Below are positions 16,022 to 26,011 of a DNA stretch of 64,000 nt, in pieces (positions within the stretch are counted from its first letter, which is position 1; each line of letters begins with the position of its first letter). Source of the stretch: Pseudomonas sp. GM18 (GTDB lineage: Bacteria > Pseudomonadota > Gammaproteobacteria > Pseudomonadales > Pseudomonadaceae); the NCBI RefSeq assembly GCF_000282195.1, contig NZ_AKJT01000036.1:1-64000 (forward strand), given 5' to 3'. The notes below the pieces were generated by a model, which was not told the origin of the DNA, made no database searches, and worked only from the letters and a program-made list of their open reading frames with translations. The translations under genes and the position numbers were made by a program.

Positions 16022-16639
16022 ATGACCCTTAGTGTTTTCGCCGCTTTCTGGGCCGTGTCGTTTTTATTCGTGATTACACCGGGCGCCGATTGGGCCTATG
16101 CCATATCGGCCGGGTTATTCGGGCGCGTGGTGATGCCCGCCGTGGCCGGGCTGCTGATCGGGCATTTAGTCGCAACGTTGGTCGTGGCGGCCGGTGTCGG
16201 TGGACTTGTTGCGAGCAACCCCGTTGCCCTTTCGGTGCTCACCGTCGGCGGAGCTGCGTATCTACTATGGCTGGGCATCAACATGCTCCTGCATCCTTCG
16301 GTTCCTCGCGCGGGGCAAACCCAGCAATCCGGCTCCTGGGCACGCTGGACCTTTAAAGGGGTTTGCGTGAGCGGCCTCAACCCCAAGGTCTTTCTGCTGT
16401 TCCTGGCGTTACTGCCTCAATTCACTGACCCGACAGCCTCTTGGCCGGTGCCGATGCAGATCATCGCGTTAGGCCTGCTCCATGCGTTCAGTTGTGGCGT
16501 GGTCTATTTGCTGGTGGGGTTCGGCTCTCGGGTCGTGTTGCAGGCACGTCCCGTTGCGGCTCAAGTGGTCAGTCGGCTCTCGGGCGCGATCATGATCATC
16601 ATCGCGGTGCTGTTGTTGATCGAGCAGATCTTGCGCTGA
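16022..16639 (+). CDS. LysE/RhtB-family amino acid exporter
   Basis: Inner-membrane exporter of 205 residues with about six hydrophobic segments and the LysE-family motif FVITPGADWAYAISAG near the N-terminus, followed by GLLIGHL. I chose the ATG at 16022, eight bases after AAGG; a GTG at 16013 is in frame but overlaps that ribosome site. It is the first gene of an operon with the PanB paralogue (29 bases downstream) and a MaoC hydratase, and is divergent from an Lrp regulator. Substrate is probably an amino acid or a related small acid. Confidence 0.85.
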   Translation: MTLSVFAAFWAVSFLFVITPGADWAYAISAGLFGRVVMPAVAGLLIGHLVATLVVAAGVGGLVASNPVALSVLTVGGAAYLLWLGINMLLHPSVPRAGQTQQSGSWARWTFKGVCVSGLNPKVFLLFLALLPQFTDPTASWPVPMQIIALGLLHAFSCGVVYLLVGFGSRVVLQARPVAAQVVSRLSGAIMIIIAVLLLIEQILR

Positions 16640-16667
16640 TCGTTTATTCATCTCGAAGGAAAAAATA

Positions 16668-17510
16668 ATGAGTGACACCTGCTCGCCCTACGGCAACAAC
16701 GAAGTATCGAATGTGAAATCACGTATCCGGATTCCTCATCTGCAACAAATGAAAGTACGTGGCCAGAAGTGGGCGATGCTGACCGCCTACGACATGTACA
16801 CGGCAACGATCTTCGAAGAAGCTGGCATTCCTGTGCTGCTGGTAGGCGATTCGGCATCCAACAACGTCTACGGCCATGAATCCACCCTGCCCGTCACGGT
16901 TGACGAGCTGATTCCACTGGTACGCGCCGTCTCCCGATCAACCCGCAGACCGCTGGTGATTGCCGATCTGCCCTTCGGCTCCTACCAGGCTTCGGCCGAG
17001 CAGTGTTTCCACACCGCCGTGCGCTTCATGAAGGAAGGTGGCGCCCATGCGGTGAAAATCGAGGGAGACATCGAGATGCTACCGCAGGTCGAGAAACTCA
17101 CACGCTCGGGGATTCCGGTGATGGCTCACATCGGCTTCACCCCGCAAGCCGAACATCAACTCGGTGGCTACCGTGTTCAAGGGCGAGGTGACGATGCGCA
17201 GCGGTTGATCGACAGTGCCCGAGCCTTCGAGGCTGCCGGCGCCTTCGCGCTGCTCATTGAAATGGTGCCCGCTGAAGTCGCTGCACACATCGCAGCCGCT
17301 GTTGCCATTCCTACCGTCGGCATTGGTGCCGGCAACGGTTGTGATGCTCAAGTATTGGTGTGGCAGGACATGGCGGGATTGCGCACCGGACCTCTGCCCA
17401 GGTTCGTCAAACAATACGCCGACCTGCGAGGCGTGCTGCTCGGGGCCGCGCGCGACTTCGCCGGCGATGTGCAAACGGGCGACTTTCCAGGGACCGAGCA
17501 TTCTTTTTAG
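16668..17510 (+). CDS. Ketopantoate hydroxymethyltransferase paralogue (PanB family)
   Basis: The 280-residue protein is of PanB length and pattern: LTAYDMYTATIFEEAGIPVLLVGDS at the front, then AVKIEGD, MAHIGFTPQ, LLIEMVPAE and VGIGAGNGCDAQVLV. PanB transfers a hydroxymethyl group from 5,10-methylene-THF to 2-ketoisovalerate in pantothenate synthesis. Here panC and panD are absent and the neighbours are a LysE exporter and a MaoC hydratase. The usual CDGQ of PanB reads CDAQ. I infer a second copy working on a related 2-oxo acid. ATG with GAAGGA. Confidence 0.8.
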   Translation: MSDTCSPYGNNEVSNVKSRIRIPHLQQMKVRGQKWAMLTAYDMYTATIFEEAGIPVLLVGDSASNNVYGHESTLPVTVDELIPLVRAVSRSTRRPLVIADLPFGSYQASAEQCFHTAVRFMKEGGAHAVKIEGDIEMLPQVEKLTRSGIPVMAHIGFTPQAEHQLGGYRVQGRGDDAQRLIDSARAFEAAGAFALLIEMVPAEVAAHIAAAVAIPTVGIGAGNGCDAQVLVWQDMAGLRTGPLPRFVKQYADLRGVLLGAARDFAGDVQTGDFPGTEHSF

Positions 17511-17530
17511 TCGAAAGAGAAGGCGCTTAA

Positions 17531-18016
17531 ATGAAAAGCTTCAGACAGCGTGCAGCCGAAGGGCTCCAGACAGGCGATAGCTTCACCCTCTCCCGCTGCT
17601 TCTCGCAGGAAGACATCCAGCGCTTTGCGCAGATCTCCCGCGACTACAATCCAGTGCATTTCGATACGCATTTCGCGCAAGCGCGACACTTCAAGGCACC
17701 GGTCTCCCAGGGCTTGCTGACAGCCAGCCTGATGACTGAAATCGGCGGCCAGATTGGCTGGCTGGCCTCGGCGATGACGTTCCACTTCAAGCGCCCTGTT
17801 TATCCAGGGGATACCGTCACCTGTTATTGGGTCATCAAGGACGTGGATGAAAAAGGTCGTGCGACGGCGGTTATCACGATGGCCAACGAGGACGGCATTA
17901 CTGTGATGGAGGGAGAAACCAGCGGTGTTTTGCCTGGCCCGAGGGAGCGGGAAATCATGAGGCAGATGCTGGCCGAGGGTGATCCTACAAACGGGGTGGC
18001 GCGTTCTGATGGATGA
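17531..18016 (+). CDS. MaoC-like (R)-specific enoyl-CoA hydratase
   Basis: Hot-dog-fold hydratase of 161 residues. The hydratase-2 motif is intact: FAQISRDYNPVHFD (catalytic Asp and His), then FKAPVSQGLLTASL. Proteins of this size (PhaJ type) hydrate trans-2-enoyl-CoA to (R)-3-hydroxyacyl-CoA. It starts 20 bases after the PanB paralogue and is the last gene of the LysE-PanB-MaoC unit. This suggests a CoA-linked step in whatever pathway the PanB-like enzyme serves. The identity of the acyl group is unknown. Confidence 0.85.
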   Translation: MKSFRQRAAEGLQTGDSFTLSRCFSQEDIQRFAQISRDYNPVHFDTHFAQARHFKAPVSQGLLTASLMTEIGGQIGWLASAMTFHFKRPVYPGDTVTCYWVIKDVDEKGRATAVITMANEDGITVMEGETSGVLPGPREREIMRQMLAEGDPTNGVARSDG

Positions 18017-18084
18017 TTGCCATGGGTTGTGGATTCAACCGGTCGATGCACCGCACAACAATCGACCAATTGCACCCCGCATCG

Positions 18085-19260
18085 CTATCTGGCGCCCTGC
18101 TGGTATTCACGGGGCGTACATCCAAACTCGCGACGGAACACCGTGTGTAGATATTGTGCGGATTTGAAACCGCAAGTGCGGGCAACGTCCGCAATCGCTG
18201 TGTCGGTATTTTCCAGCCCGCGGGTGGCCGCCGCCAGTTTGAAACGCAGAATCTCGTCGTGCACGCTGCAGCCTCGCACAGTGCGAAAGTGCGACTCGAG
18301 CGATGAGCGCGACACGCCGACATAAGCCGCCACCTGCGCCGTCTTGATGCCCTGGCAGGCATATTGGCGGATAAACAACAGCGCCTGCATGACGTAGGGG
18401 TTGCCCAAAGGTTGGTGCAAACTCGACACCTGCACGTTGATCGCATCAGGCGGAATCAGGATGTGCGTGCCCGTGGACGGCTTGCCGTGCAGCATCTGGT
18501 GCAGCAGTTGCGCGGCGGTGCGGCCCATGGTTTCGGTGCCCTGGATGACCGAGCTCAGGGGGACCCGGGTCAGGCTGCGTGTCAGGGGGTCGTTGTCGAT
18601 GCCGATCAACGCCACCTGCTCCGGTACGGCGATTCCGGCGGTCAGGCAGGCTTGCAGCAACTGCCGGGCGCGGGCGTCACTGACGGCGATGATGCCAATA
18701 GGCTTGGGCAGACTTTGGAGCCAGGCGATCAGTTGTTCGACGGCGCTGTCCCAGAGCGGTGCGCTGGTACCCATGCCGCGATAGACCTCGGCGTGCAAGC
18801 CGTCACGTTGCATCAGTCGTCGGAAGGATTTTTCCCGCTCCTGAGCCCAACGATTAGCCTGCGCTTCAGGCAGGCTGAAGCAGGCAAAACGCTGCAGCCC
18901 TGCCTCGATCAAGTGCGCGTAAGCCAGTGTGATCAGTGCGTTATTGTCGGTAGCGACGTACGGGATCCCTTTCGGATAGGCCCGCTCATCCTGATAAGAA
19001 CCACCCACCGCCACCACGGGCAACTTGATGCCGGCCAGCGCCTCGCCAATCAGCGGATCGTCGAAGTCGGCAATGATTCCGTCACCTTGCCAGCGCTCGA
19101 TCCCTTTCAACCGGCAGAGAAAATCCTCTTCCAGGAACAGGTCCCAGGACGCGCGGGTGCTGCTCAGGTAGTTGCCGATGCCGCTGATGATGCCGCGGTC
19201 ATAGATCTTGCTCCCGTTGAACAACAGTGCGATGCGGTGAACAGGCGGTACGGTTTTCAT
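18085..19260 (-). CDS. xylR: XylR, xylose-responsive AraC-family activator
   Basis: The 391-residue protein combines an N-terminal LacI-like periplasmic-binding domain (about 8-275; [40 protein letters not shown]) with a C-terminal AraC DNA-binding domain (about 285-388; [18 protein letters not shown], then [20 protein letters not shown]). This architecture is characteristic of XylR, which binds D-xylose and activates the xyl genes. It is divergent from xylA with a 175-base shared control region. Confidence 0.92.
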   Translation of the reverse strand: MKTVPPVHRIALLFNGSKIYDRGIISGIGNYLSSTRASWDLFLEEDFLCRLKGIERWQGDGIIADFDDPLIGEALAGIKLPVVAVGGSYQDERAYPKGIPYVATDNNALITLAYAHLIEAGLQRFACFSLPEAQANRWAQEREKSFRRLMQRDGLHAEVYRGMGTSAPLWDSAVEQLIAWLQSLPKPIGIIAVSDARARQLLQACLTAGIAVPEQVALIGIDNDPLTRSLTRVPLSSVIQGTETMGRTAAQLLHQMLHGKPSTGTHILIPPDAINVQVSSLHQPLGNPYVMQALLFIRQYACQGIKTAQVAAYVGVSRSSLESHFRTVRGCSVHDEILRFKLAAATRGLENTDTAIADVARTCGFKSAQYLHTVFRREFGCTPREYQQGAR

Positions 19261-19435
19261 TGTTTTTATGCTTGTTCCGGGCCCCTTGTCACGGAGGCGG
19301 TTTGCACAGACTAGGCGCGCAGACGACGAATCTCAATACGCAAAATCGCACCCTGTGTTGGTGATTTTCATAATCAGCAGGCACAGGGCCGTTGCTAGTA
19401 TCGAGACACCGCCAAGAACAACAAGGACATTGCCA

Positions 19436-20752
19436 ATGCCGTACTTCCCCGGTGTCGACCCGATTCGCTACGAAGGCCCTGCCAGCGATTCTCCCCTTGC
19501 CTTCCGTCACTACGACGCCAACAAAATCATCCTCGGTAAACCCATGCGCGAACACCTGCGCATGGCCGCTTGTTATTGGCACACCTTCGTCTGGCCGGGT
19601 TCCGATGTGTTCGGTACAGGTACTTTCAAGCGCCCATGGCAACACGCCGGCGACCCGATGGAGCTGGCCATTGGCAAGGCGGCAGCCGCGTTCGAGTTCT
19701 TCTCCAAACTGGGTATCGACTATTACTGCTTCCACGACACGGATGTCGCCCCGGAAGGCAATTCGCTGAAGGAGTACCGCAACCACTTCGCGCAAATGAT
19801 TGATCACCTGGAGCGACACCAGGAAGAAAGCGGGATCAAGCTGCTGTGGGGAACCGCCAACTGCTTCAGCAATCCGCGCTTTGCCGCAGGCGCCGCCAGC
19901 AACCCGGACCCCGAAGTGTTCGCCTGCGCCGCTGCCCAGGTATTCAGCGCCATGAACGCGACCCAACGCCTGAAAGGCTCCAACTATGTGTTGTGGGGCG
20001 GTCGCGAAGGCTACGAAACCCTGCTCAACACCGACTTGAAACGTGAACGCGAACAACTGGGCCGCTTCATGCGCATGGTGGTCGAGCACAAGCACAAGAT
20101 CGGTTTCAAAGGCAACCTGCTGATCGAACCCAAGCCGCAGGAGCCGACCAAGCACCAATACGATTACGACAGCGCCACCGTGTTTGGCTTTCTCCAGCAG
20201 TTCGGCCTGGAAAAGGAAATCAAGGTCAACATCGAGGCCAACCACGCGACCCTGGCAGGTCATAGCTTTCATCACGAGATTGCGACCGCCGTCTCGCTGG
20301 GGATTTTCGGCAGCATCGACGCCAATCGCGGTGATCCGCAAAACGGCTGGGACACCGATCAATTCCCCAACAGCGTCGAAGAAATGACCCTGGCCACCTA
20401 TGAAATTCTCAAGGCCGGCGGGTTCAATAATGGCGGGTTCAACTTCGACTCCAAGGTTCGCCGCCAGAGCCTCGATGAGATCGATCTGTTCCATGGTCAC
20501 GTCGGCGCAATGGACGTCCTCGCCCTGTCCCTGGAGCGGGCAGCCGCCATGGTGCAGAACGACCAGCTTCAGCGGCTCAAGGATCAACGCTACGCCGGCT
20601 GGCAGCAGCCGTTCGGGCAGGCGGTGCTGGCGGGTGAGTTTAACCTCCAGTCATTGGCCGAACATGCATTCGCCAACGAGCTGAATCCGCAGGCCGTCAG
20701 CGGCAGGCAGGAGATGCTCGAAAACGTCGTCAACCGGTTTATCTATCGCTGA
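19436..20752 (+). CDS. xylA: Xylose isomerase
   Basis: Converts D-xylose to D-xylulose. The 438-residue product is of class II length and has the active-site segments [13 protein letters not shown] (catalytic His/Asp), [18 protein letters not shown] and [17 protein letters not shown] (metal ligands). I chose the ATG at 19436, seven bases after AAGGA. The open frame runs on upstream to 19268, but that part does not look coding. First gene of xylAFGH, divergent from xylR. The xylulokinase gene that normally follows in the pathway is not in the window. Confidence 0.95.
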   Translation: MPYFPGVDPIRYEGPASDSPLAFRHYDANKIILGKPMREHLRMAACYWHTFVWPGSDVFGTGTFKRPWQHAGDPMELAIGKAAAAFEFFSKLGIDYYCFHDTDVAPEGNSLKEYRNHFAQMIDHLERHQEESGIKLLWGTANCFSNPRFAAGAASNPDPEVFACAAAQVFSAMNATQRLKGSNYVLWGGREGYETLLNTDLKREREQLGRFMRMVVEHKHKIGFKGNLLIEPKPQEPTKHQYDYDSATVFGFLQQFGLEKEIKVNIEANHATLAGHSFHHEIATAVSLGIFGSIDANRGDPQNGWDTDQFPNSVEEMTLATYEILKAGGFNNGGFNFDSKVRRQSLDEIDLFHGHVGAMDVLALSLERAAAMVQNDQLQRLKDQRYAGWQQPFGQAVLAGEFNLQSLAEHAFANELNPQAVSGRQEMLENVVNRFIYR

Positions 20753-20901
20753 TTGCCAACGGAGTCTGCGGGCGCAACAACGCTGTGACATTCGCACGAC
20801 AAATCTGTGTCCGCTGCGTCTGCAGATTCTCTACAGTTCCACCAGCCCGATACTCATCGTCAGGCAGTGTCTTTCAAACAAAAATAAAAGGACGCACCAC
20901 C

Positions 20902-21903
20902 ATGAAGAAAGTAAAACGCGCGCTATTTGCCAGCGCCCTGGCTCTGCTGTCGCTGCCGGTGATGGCCGATGCCGCCCACCCGAAAATCGGTTTCTCCATT
21001 GATGATCTGCGGCTGGAACGCTGGTCACGTGACCGCGATTACTTCGTGGCGGCGGCGGAGAAAATGGACGCCAAGGTCTTCGTACAGTCGGCCGATGCCA
21101 ACGAGCAAAAGCAGATTTCGCAAATCGAAAATCTCATTTCCCGTGGCGTCGATGTGATCGTCATCGTGCCGTTCAACGCTACCGTCCTGACCAACGCAGT
21201 GGCCGAAGCGAAGAAAGCCGGAATCAAGGTCGTGTCCTATGACCGTCTGATACTCAACGCGGATATCGACGCCTACATTTCGTTCGATAACGAAAAGGTC
21301 GGCGAGATGCAGGCCAGCGGCGTGCTGCACGCAGCGCCCAAGGGCAATTACTTCCTGCTCGGTGGTGCGCCTACCGACAACAATGCAAAAGTCCTGCGCG
21401 AAGGTCAGATGAAAGTGCTGCAACCGGCCATCGACAAGGGTGATATCAAGATCGTCGGCCAACAATGGGTGAAGGAATGGAACCCTACCGAAGCGCTGAG
21501 CATTGTTGAAAACGCCTTGACCCGCAACGCCAACAAAATCGACGGCATCGTCGCCTCCAACGACGCCACGGCAGGCGGCGCCATCCAGGCACTGGCCGCT
21601 CAGCAACTGGCCGGCAAGGTGCCGATTTCGGGGCAGGACGCGGACCTCGCAGCGGTCAAGCGAGTGATCGCTGGCACTCAAACCATGACCGTGTACAAGC
21701 CGCTGAAACTCATCGCCTCCGAAGCCGCCAGGCTCTCGGTGCAACTGGCGCGTAACGAGAAACCCGCTTACAGCTCGCAGTACGACAACGGCAGCAAAAA
21801 AGTCGACACCATCCTGCTCACTCCGACTCCGTTGACCAAGGACAACATCGACCTGCTGGAACAGGACGGGTTCTACACCAAGGCGCAGATAGCCGGAAAG
21901 TGA
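20902..21903 (+). CDS. xylF: D-xylose-binding periplasmic protein
   Basis: Substrate-binding protein of the high-affinity xylose ABC importer, 333 residues, with a Sec signal peptide (residues 1-24, cleavage near MADA-AHPKIG). Family segments: FSIDDLRLERWSRDRDYF, VDVIVIVPFNATVL, KVVSYDRLILNADIDAYISFDNEKVGEMQA and GTQTMTVYKPLK. The ATG follows AAAGGACGCACCACC. A stable hairpin 17 bases after its stop may hold expression of this gene above that of the membrane components. Confidence 0.93.
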   Translation: MKKVKRALFASALALLSLPVMADAAHPKIGFSIDDLRLERWSRDRDYFVAAAEKMDAKVFVQSADANEQKQISQIENLISRGVDVIVIVPFNATVLTNAVAEAKKAGIKVVSYDRLILNADIDAYISFDNEKVGEMQASGVLHAAPKGNYFLLGGAPTDNNAKVLREGQMKVLQPAIDKGDIKIVGQQWVKEWNPTEALSIVENALTRNANKIDGIVASNDATAGGAIQALAAQQLAGKVPISGQDADLAAVKRVIAGTQTMTVYKPLKLIASEAARLSVQLARNEKPAYSSQYDNGSKKVDTILLTPTPLTKDNIDLLEQDGFYTKAQIAGK

Positions 21904-21922
21904 TCATCACCCCGTAATGTCC

Positions 21923-21946
21923 CCCGCAGGAGCGAGCTCCTGCGGG
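21923..21946 (+). terminator. Hairpin between xylF and xylG
   Basis: CCCGCAGGAGC at 21923-21933 pairs with GCTCCTGCGGG at 21936-21946. No T-run follows, so it is more likely an mRNA-stabilising or partly terminating REP-like hairpin than a full terminator. Such hairpins commonly follow binding-protein genes. Confidence 0.55.
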
Positions 21947-21981
21947 ACCAGCCTCGTACCTGCCGCTTATGAGTCTCTGCC

Positions 21982-23538
21982 ATGCCCGACTATCTGCTGC
22001 AAATGAACGGCATCGTCAAAACCTTCGACGGTGTCAAAGCGCTCAATGGCATCGACATCAAGGTCAAGCCGGGTGAGTGCGTCGGGCTGTGCGGCGAGAA
22101 TGGCGCCGGCAAGTCCACGCTGATGAAGATCCTTTCCGCGGTGTACCCCCATGGCACCTGGGACGGTGAAATCCTCTGGGACGGTCAACCGCTCAAGGCG
22201 CAATCGATCAGCGAAACGGAAGCCGCCGGTATCGTCATCATTCACCAGGAACTGACACTGGTTCCCGACCTGTCGGTGGCCGAGAACATTTTCATGGGCC
22301 ATGAACTGACGCTGCCTGGTGGGCGGATGAATTACCCGGCGATGATCCACCGCGCCGAAGCCCTGATGCGTGAACTGAAAGTGCCGGACATGAACGTATC
22401 GCTGCCGGTTTCGCAGTACGGCGGCGGCTATCAGCAACTGGTGGAAATCGCCAAGGCGCTGAACAAGCAGGCGCGCCTGCTGATCCTCGACGAGCCTTCA
22501 TCGGCCCTGACCCGTTCGGAAATCGAGGTGTTGCTGGACATCATCCGCGACCTCAAGGCCAAGGGTGTTGCCTGTGTCTACATCTCCCACAAGCTCGATG
22601 AAGTGGCCGCCGTGTGCGACACCATTTCGGTGATCCGAGACGGCAAACACATCGCCACGACCGCCATGGCGGACATGGATATTCCACAGATCATCACCCA
22701 GATGGTCGGACGGGAAATGAGCAACCTCTACCCCACCGAGCCACACGACATCGGCGAGGTGATTTTCGAGGCCCGCCACATCACCTGCTACGACGTCGAC
22801 AACCCCAGGCGCAAACGGGTCGACGATATTTCGTTCAGCCTCAAACGCGGGGAAATCCTCGGCATCGCCGGGCTGGTCGGTGCAGGCCGCACCGAACTGG
22901 TGACAGCGCTGTTCGGCGCCTACCCCGGTCGCCACGAAGGCGAAGTCTGGCTGGACGGCCAACTCATCGACACCCGCACGCCGCTCAAGTCAATCCGTGC
23001 CGGCCTGTGCCTGGTGCCCGAGGACCGCAAGCGCCAGGGCATCATTCCAGACCTGGGCGTCGGCCAGAACATCACCCTGGCCGTGCTGGACAGTTACTCG
23101 AAACTGACCCGCATCGATGCCGAAGCCGAACTGGGCAGCATCGATCGGGAAATTTCGCGCCTGCACCTCAAGACCGCGAGCCCGTTCCTGCCGATCACCA
23201 GTCTGTCCGGCGGCAATCAACAAAAAGCCGTATTGGCGAAGATGCTGCTGACCAAACCCCGGGTCCTGATTCTCGATGAGCCCACCCGAGGTGTGGATGT
23301 CGGCGCCAAGTACGAGATCTACAAGTTGATGGGGGCGCTGGCGGCCGAAGGCGTGTCGATCATCATGGTGTCTTCGGAACTGGCCGAAGTGCTCGGTGTT
23401 TCCGACCGCGTACTGGTGATCGGCGAAGGCCGGTTGCAGGGCGACTTCATCAACCATGAACTTACTCAGGAACAGGTGCTCGCCGCCGCACTCAGCCAGC
23501 CTGACAGCCATAACAATAAAGATCGGAAATCCGCGTAA
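21982..23538 (+). CDS. xylG: Xylose ABC transporter ATP-binding protein
   Basis: Sugar-type ABC ATPase of 518 residues with two nucleotide-binding halves in tandem. Half 1 has Walker [10 protein letters not shown] and [11 protein letters not shown]. Half 2 has the degenerate P-loop [10 protein letters not shown] usual for the second domain, the signature SLSGGNQQK and [13 protein letters not shown]. This arrangement is typical of XylG/RbsA/MglA. The stop codon is directly followed by the xylH ATG, giving strong coupling. Confidence 0.94.
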   Translation: MPDYLLQMNGIVKTFDGVKALNGIDIKVKPGECVGLCGENGAGKSTLMKILSAVYPHGTWDGEILWDGQPLKAQSISETEAAGIVIIHQELTLVPDLSVAENIFMGHELTLPGGRMNYPAMIHRAEALMRELKVPDMNVSLPVSQYGGGYQQLVEIAKALNKQARLLILDEPSSALTRSEIEVLLDIIRDLKAKGVACVYISHKLDEVAAVCDTISVIRDGKHIATTAMADMDIPQIITQMVGREMSNLYPTEPHDIGEVIFEARHITCYDVDNPRRKRVDDISFSLKRGEILGIAGLVGAGRTELVTALFGAYPGRHEGEVWLDGQLIDTRTPLKSIRAGLCLVPEDRKRQGIIPDLGVGQNITLAVLDSYSKLTRIDAEAELGSIDREISRLHLKTASPFLPITSLSGGNQQKAVLAKMLLTKPRVLILDEPTRGVDVGAKYEIYKLMGALAAEGVSIIMVSSELAEVLGVSDRVLVIGEGRLQGDFINHELTQEQVLAAALSQPDSHNNKDRKSA

Positions 23539-24675
23539 ATGAATCAGGTCAAACAACTCTTCACCCGCTACAAGATGCTCGCGCTGGTGTTTGCCGTGGC
23601 GTTTATCTGGCTGTTCTTCAGCTGGCAGACCGAGGGCGGATTCCTGACACCGCGCAACCTCTCCAACCTGCTGCGCCAGATGTCCATTACCGGGATTCTC
23701 GCCTGCGGTATGGTGCTGGTCATCATCAGCGGCGAGATCGATTTGTCGGTCGGCTCATTGCTGGGACTGCTCGGTGGCGTCGCGGCGATTCTCGACGTTA
23801 TCTACCACATACCGCTGCTGGCGAACCTGAGCCTTGTCGTCCTGTGCGGACTGCTGATCGGCCTCGCCAACGGCTACATGGCCGCCTACCTGCGCATTCC
23901 GTCTTTCATCGTGGGGCTGGGGGGTATGCTGGCTTTCCGGGGCATTTTGCTGGGGATTACCGGCGGCACGACCATCGCCCCGGTGTCGCCGGAGCTCGTC
24001 TACATTGGCCAGGGTTATTTGCCACACACGATCGGCGCGGGCCTGGGCGTTCTGCTGTTCGCACTGACGTTGTTCCTGACCTGGAAACAACGGCGCAATC
24101 GCGCCCTTCACGGCCTGGCGGCACATTCACTGGTGCGTGACGTCGTACGCGTGCTGTTGATCGGCGCGGTGCTGGCCGGCTTCGTCCAGACCCTCAACAG
24201 CTATGACGGCATTCCCGTGCCGGTCCTGCTTCTGCTGATTCTACTGGGCGGGTTCAGCTACGTGACCAGTCAGACCGTCTTCGGCCGACGCGTCTATTCC
24301 GTGGGCAGCAACATGGAAGCAACGCGCCTGTCCGGTATCAATGTACAGGCCGTGAAGCTCTGGATTTTCGGGATCATGGGCGTGATGTGCGCCCTCGCCG
24401 GCGTGGTCAACACCGCGCGCCTGGCCGCCGGTTCGCCCTCGGCCGGCAGCATGGGCGAACTCGACGCCATCGCCGCCTGCTTCATCGGCGGCACCTCCAT
24501 GCGCGGCGGCTCCGGCACTGTCTACGGCGCCCTCCTCGGCGCGCTGGTCATCACCAGCCTGGACAACGGCATGTCCATGCTCGACGTCGACAGTTATTGG
24601 CAGATGATCGTCAAGGGCAGCATTCTGGTGTTGGCCGTGTGGGTAGATGTGAGCACCCGGACTGGACGACGCTGA
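23539..24675 (+). CDS. xylH: Xylose ABC transporter permease
   Basis: Inner-membrane permease of 378 residues with many hydrophobic helices. Family segments: LLRQMSITGILACGMVLVIISGEIDLSVGS and IAACFIGGTSMRGGSGTVYGALLGAL. Works with XylF and XylG to import xylose. It is the last xyl gene, followed by about 210 bases to an intrinsic terminator. Confidence 0.93.
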   Translation: MNQVKQLFTRYKMLALVFAVAFIWLFFSWQTEGGFLTPRNLSNLLRQMSITGILACGMVLVIISGEIDLSVGSLLGLLGGVAAILDVIYHIPLLANLSLVVLCGLLIGLANGYMAAYLRIPSFIVGLGGMLAFRGILLGITGGTTIAPVSPELVYIGQGYLPHTIGAGLGVLLFALTLFLTWKQRRNRALHGLAAHSLVRDVVRVLLIGAVLAGFVQTLNSYDGIPVPVLLLLILLGGFSYVTSQTVFGRRVYSVGSNMEATRLSGINVQAVKLWIFGIMGVMCALAGVVNTARLAAGSPSAGSMGELDAIAACFIGGTSMRGGSGTVYGALLGALVITSLDNGMSMLDVDSYWQMIVKGSILVLAVWVDVSTRTGRR

Positions 24676-24698
24676 TCCGCTGCGGATGAAGTCATCCA

Positions 24699-24760
24699 CG
24701 ACCGTTTGCTGCTGGCCGATAACTGTTGTCGTGAGGGGCTGAAACCAACCCATTGCGGAC
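24699..24760. repeat. Degenerate intergenic repeat, copy 1
   Basis: GACCGTTTGCTGCTGGCCGA, then AACTGTTGTCGTGAGGGGCT and GAAACC. It aligns with the cleaner copy at 26151-26220 (GACCGCTTCTGGCCGATTAC, TGCCTGTCGCGAAGGGCT, AAAACC). The family scatters through intergenic DNA of this window and has no coding content. Confidence 0.55.
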
Positions 24761-24886
24761 GATGGCAAAGGGCTGCGATAGACCTGGAGCAGTCCGCTAA
24801 GGCCGCACGGCTCGTGCCTATGGGGGTTATCAGAGGCTAAAGTAATGCCGCCATGGGAATGGCGAAAAGCAGGTAAAACAACTATA

Positions 24887-24908
24887 GGCCACCTTCGGGT
24901 GGCCTTTT
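24887..24908 (+). terminator. Rho-independent terminator after the xyl operon
   Basis: GGCCACC-TTCG-GGTGGCC followed by TTTT: a 7-bp GC-rich stem with the stable UUCG tetraloop. It closes the xyl operon and insulates the dehydrogenase gene downstream. Confidence 0.85.
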
Positions 24909-24980
24909 AGCGTTAGCGGGTAATACTTCTCTGTATAGGCAGGCGTGTTGCTGGTGGCGCGAGCCGCGGGGAGGTGTGAG

Positions 24981-25910
24981 GTGAACAAGCTATCAATTGT
25001 GGGTGCCGGTATGGTGGGTGAGGCGGCGGCTCAGATCATCGCCCGGGAAGAGTTCTGTCGTGAGTTGATGTTGATTGATGTGCAGGGCGAGTTGGCACAG
25101 GGCAAGGCGCTGGACGTCTGGCAGGCGGCAGTTGAGTCAGGTTCTGATACCAGGGTTTACGGCGGGTCCAATGCCGAATTGCTGCAGGATTCTGACCTGG
25201 TGGTGATTACGGCGGGTGTGCCCCGCAAGCCTGGTCAGTCGCGTCAGGATGTATTGAGTATCAATCTGCCAATTCTCGATAGCATCATGCTGGATATTAA
25301 TCGTCATGCTCCGGCGGCGACGGTGTTGGTGGTGTCGAACCCGGTCGACGTGCTGACCTATCGGGCTTGGTGTCTCAGTGGGCTGGGACGCAACAAGGTG
25401 TTCGGGCAGGCGGGGGTACTGGATACAGCGCGCATGAAGTGTTTCATTGCCGAGGCGACAGGGTTTTCTACTCGGGATATCACGGCGCTGGTGCTGGGAG
25501 GGCATGGCGATAGCATGGTGCCGCTGATGCGATACTGTGCGGTCGGCTCGGTGCCGCTGTCTCACTTCCTGTCCAATCAGCAGATAGAGCAGATTGTGGA
25601 GCGCACACGTCAGGGTGGCGGCGAGATTCTGGGTTTGAAGAAGGTGGGGAGCGCCTGCGATGCGCCGGGCGTGGCAATTGCACAAATGGTGGATGCCATC
25701 GCCAATGGGCGAAACCGCATTTTGCCGACGGTCGCGATTCTCGAGGGCGAGTACGGGCGAACTGGTATTGCCATGGGTGTCCCCTGTGTGCTGGCAGAGG
25801 ATGGGGTTGCGCGGGTGATCGAGTTGTCTCTGGATGCGCAGGAGCAGGCGATGTTCGACCGCTCTGCAGATCAGGTGGTGCGTGATATTGCTGAAATGAA
25901 TGCTTTGTGA
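24981..25910 (+). CDS. Malate/lactate-dehydrogenase family protein (type 3 MDH-like)
   Basis: NAD-dependent 2-hydroxyacid dehydrogenase of 309 residues in the LDH-like malate dehydrogenase group. It has an N-terminal Rossmann fold KLSIVGAGMVGE, AGVPRKPGQSRQD (three basic/polar substrate-loop residues; Arg rather than Gln favours malate), VVSNPVDVLTY, and the catalytic pair in LDTARMK and LGGHGDSMVP. I chose the GTG at 24981, six bases after GGGGAGG; an ATG at 24945 has no such site. Codon choice (many TTG, GGT, GTG, GAT) differs visibly from neighbouring genes, suggesting a different origin. A citrate synthase tail follows in opposite orientation. Confidence 0.85.
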   Translation: MNKLSIVGAGMVGEAAAQIIAREEFCRELMLIDVQGELAQGKALDVWQAAVESGSDTRVYGGSNAELLQDSDLVVITAGVPRKPGQSRQDVLSINLPILDSIMLDINRHAPAATVLVVSNPVDVLTYRAWCLSGLGRNKVFGQAGVLDTARMKCFIAEATGFSTRDITALVLGGHGDSMVPLMRYCAVGSVPLSHFLSNQQIEQIVERTRQGGGEILGLKKVGSACDAPGVAIAQMVDAIANGRNRILPTVAILEGEYGRTGIAMGVPCVLAEDGVARVIELSLDAQEQAMFDRSADQVVRDIAEMNAL

Positions 25911-26011
25911 GCGGGGCTATATGAGGGGGCGCGCAACGGGGAGTGGAGCGCCGGTCCCTGGCGCTCGGGGTCATGGTGTTACCTGGTGTCAGGCAGTGGC
26001 ACTATGATCTT

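Noticed and set aside
16668-17510. Calling this gene the pantothenate-pathway panB
   Set aside because: panC/panD are absent, neighbours are unrelated to pantothenate, and the CDGQ motif is altered; treated as a paralogue.
19289-20587. 432-codon open frame opposite xylA
   Set aside because: xylA motifs are unambiguous on the plus strand; the reverse frame is a composition-driven shadow.
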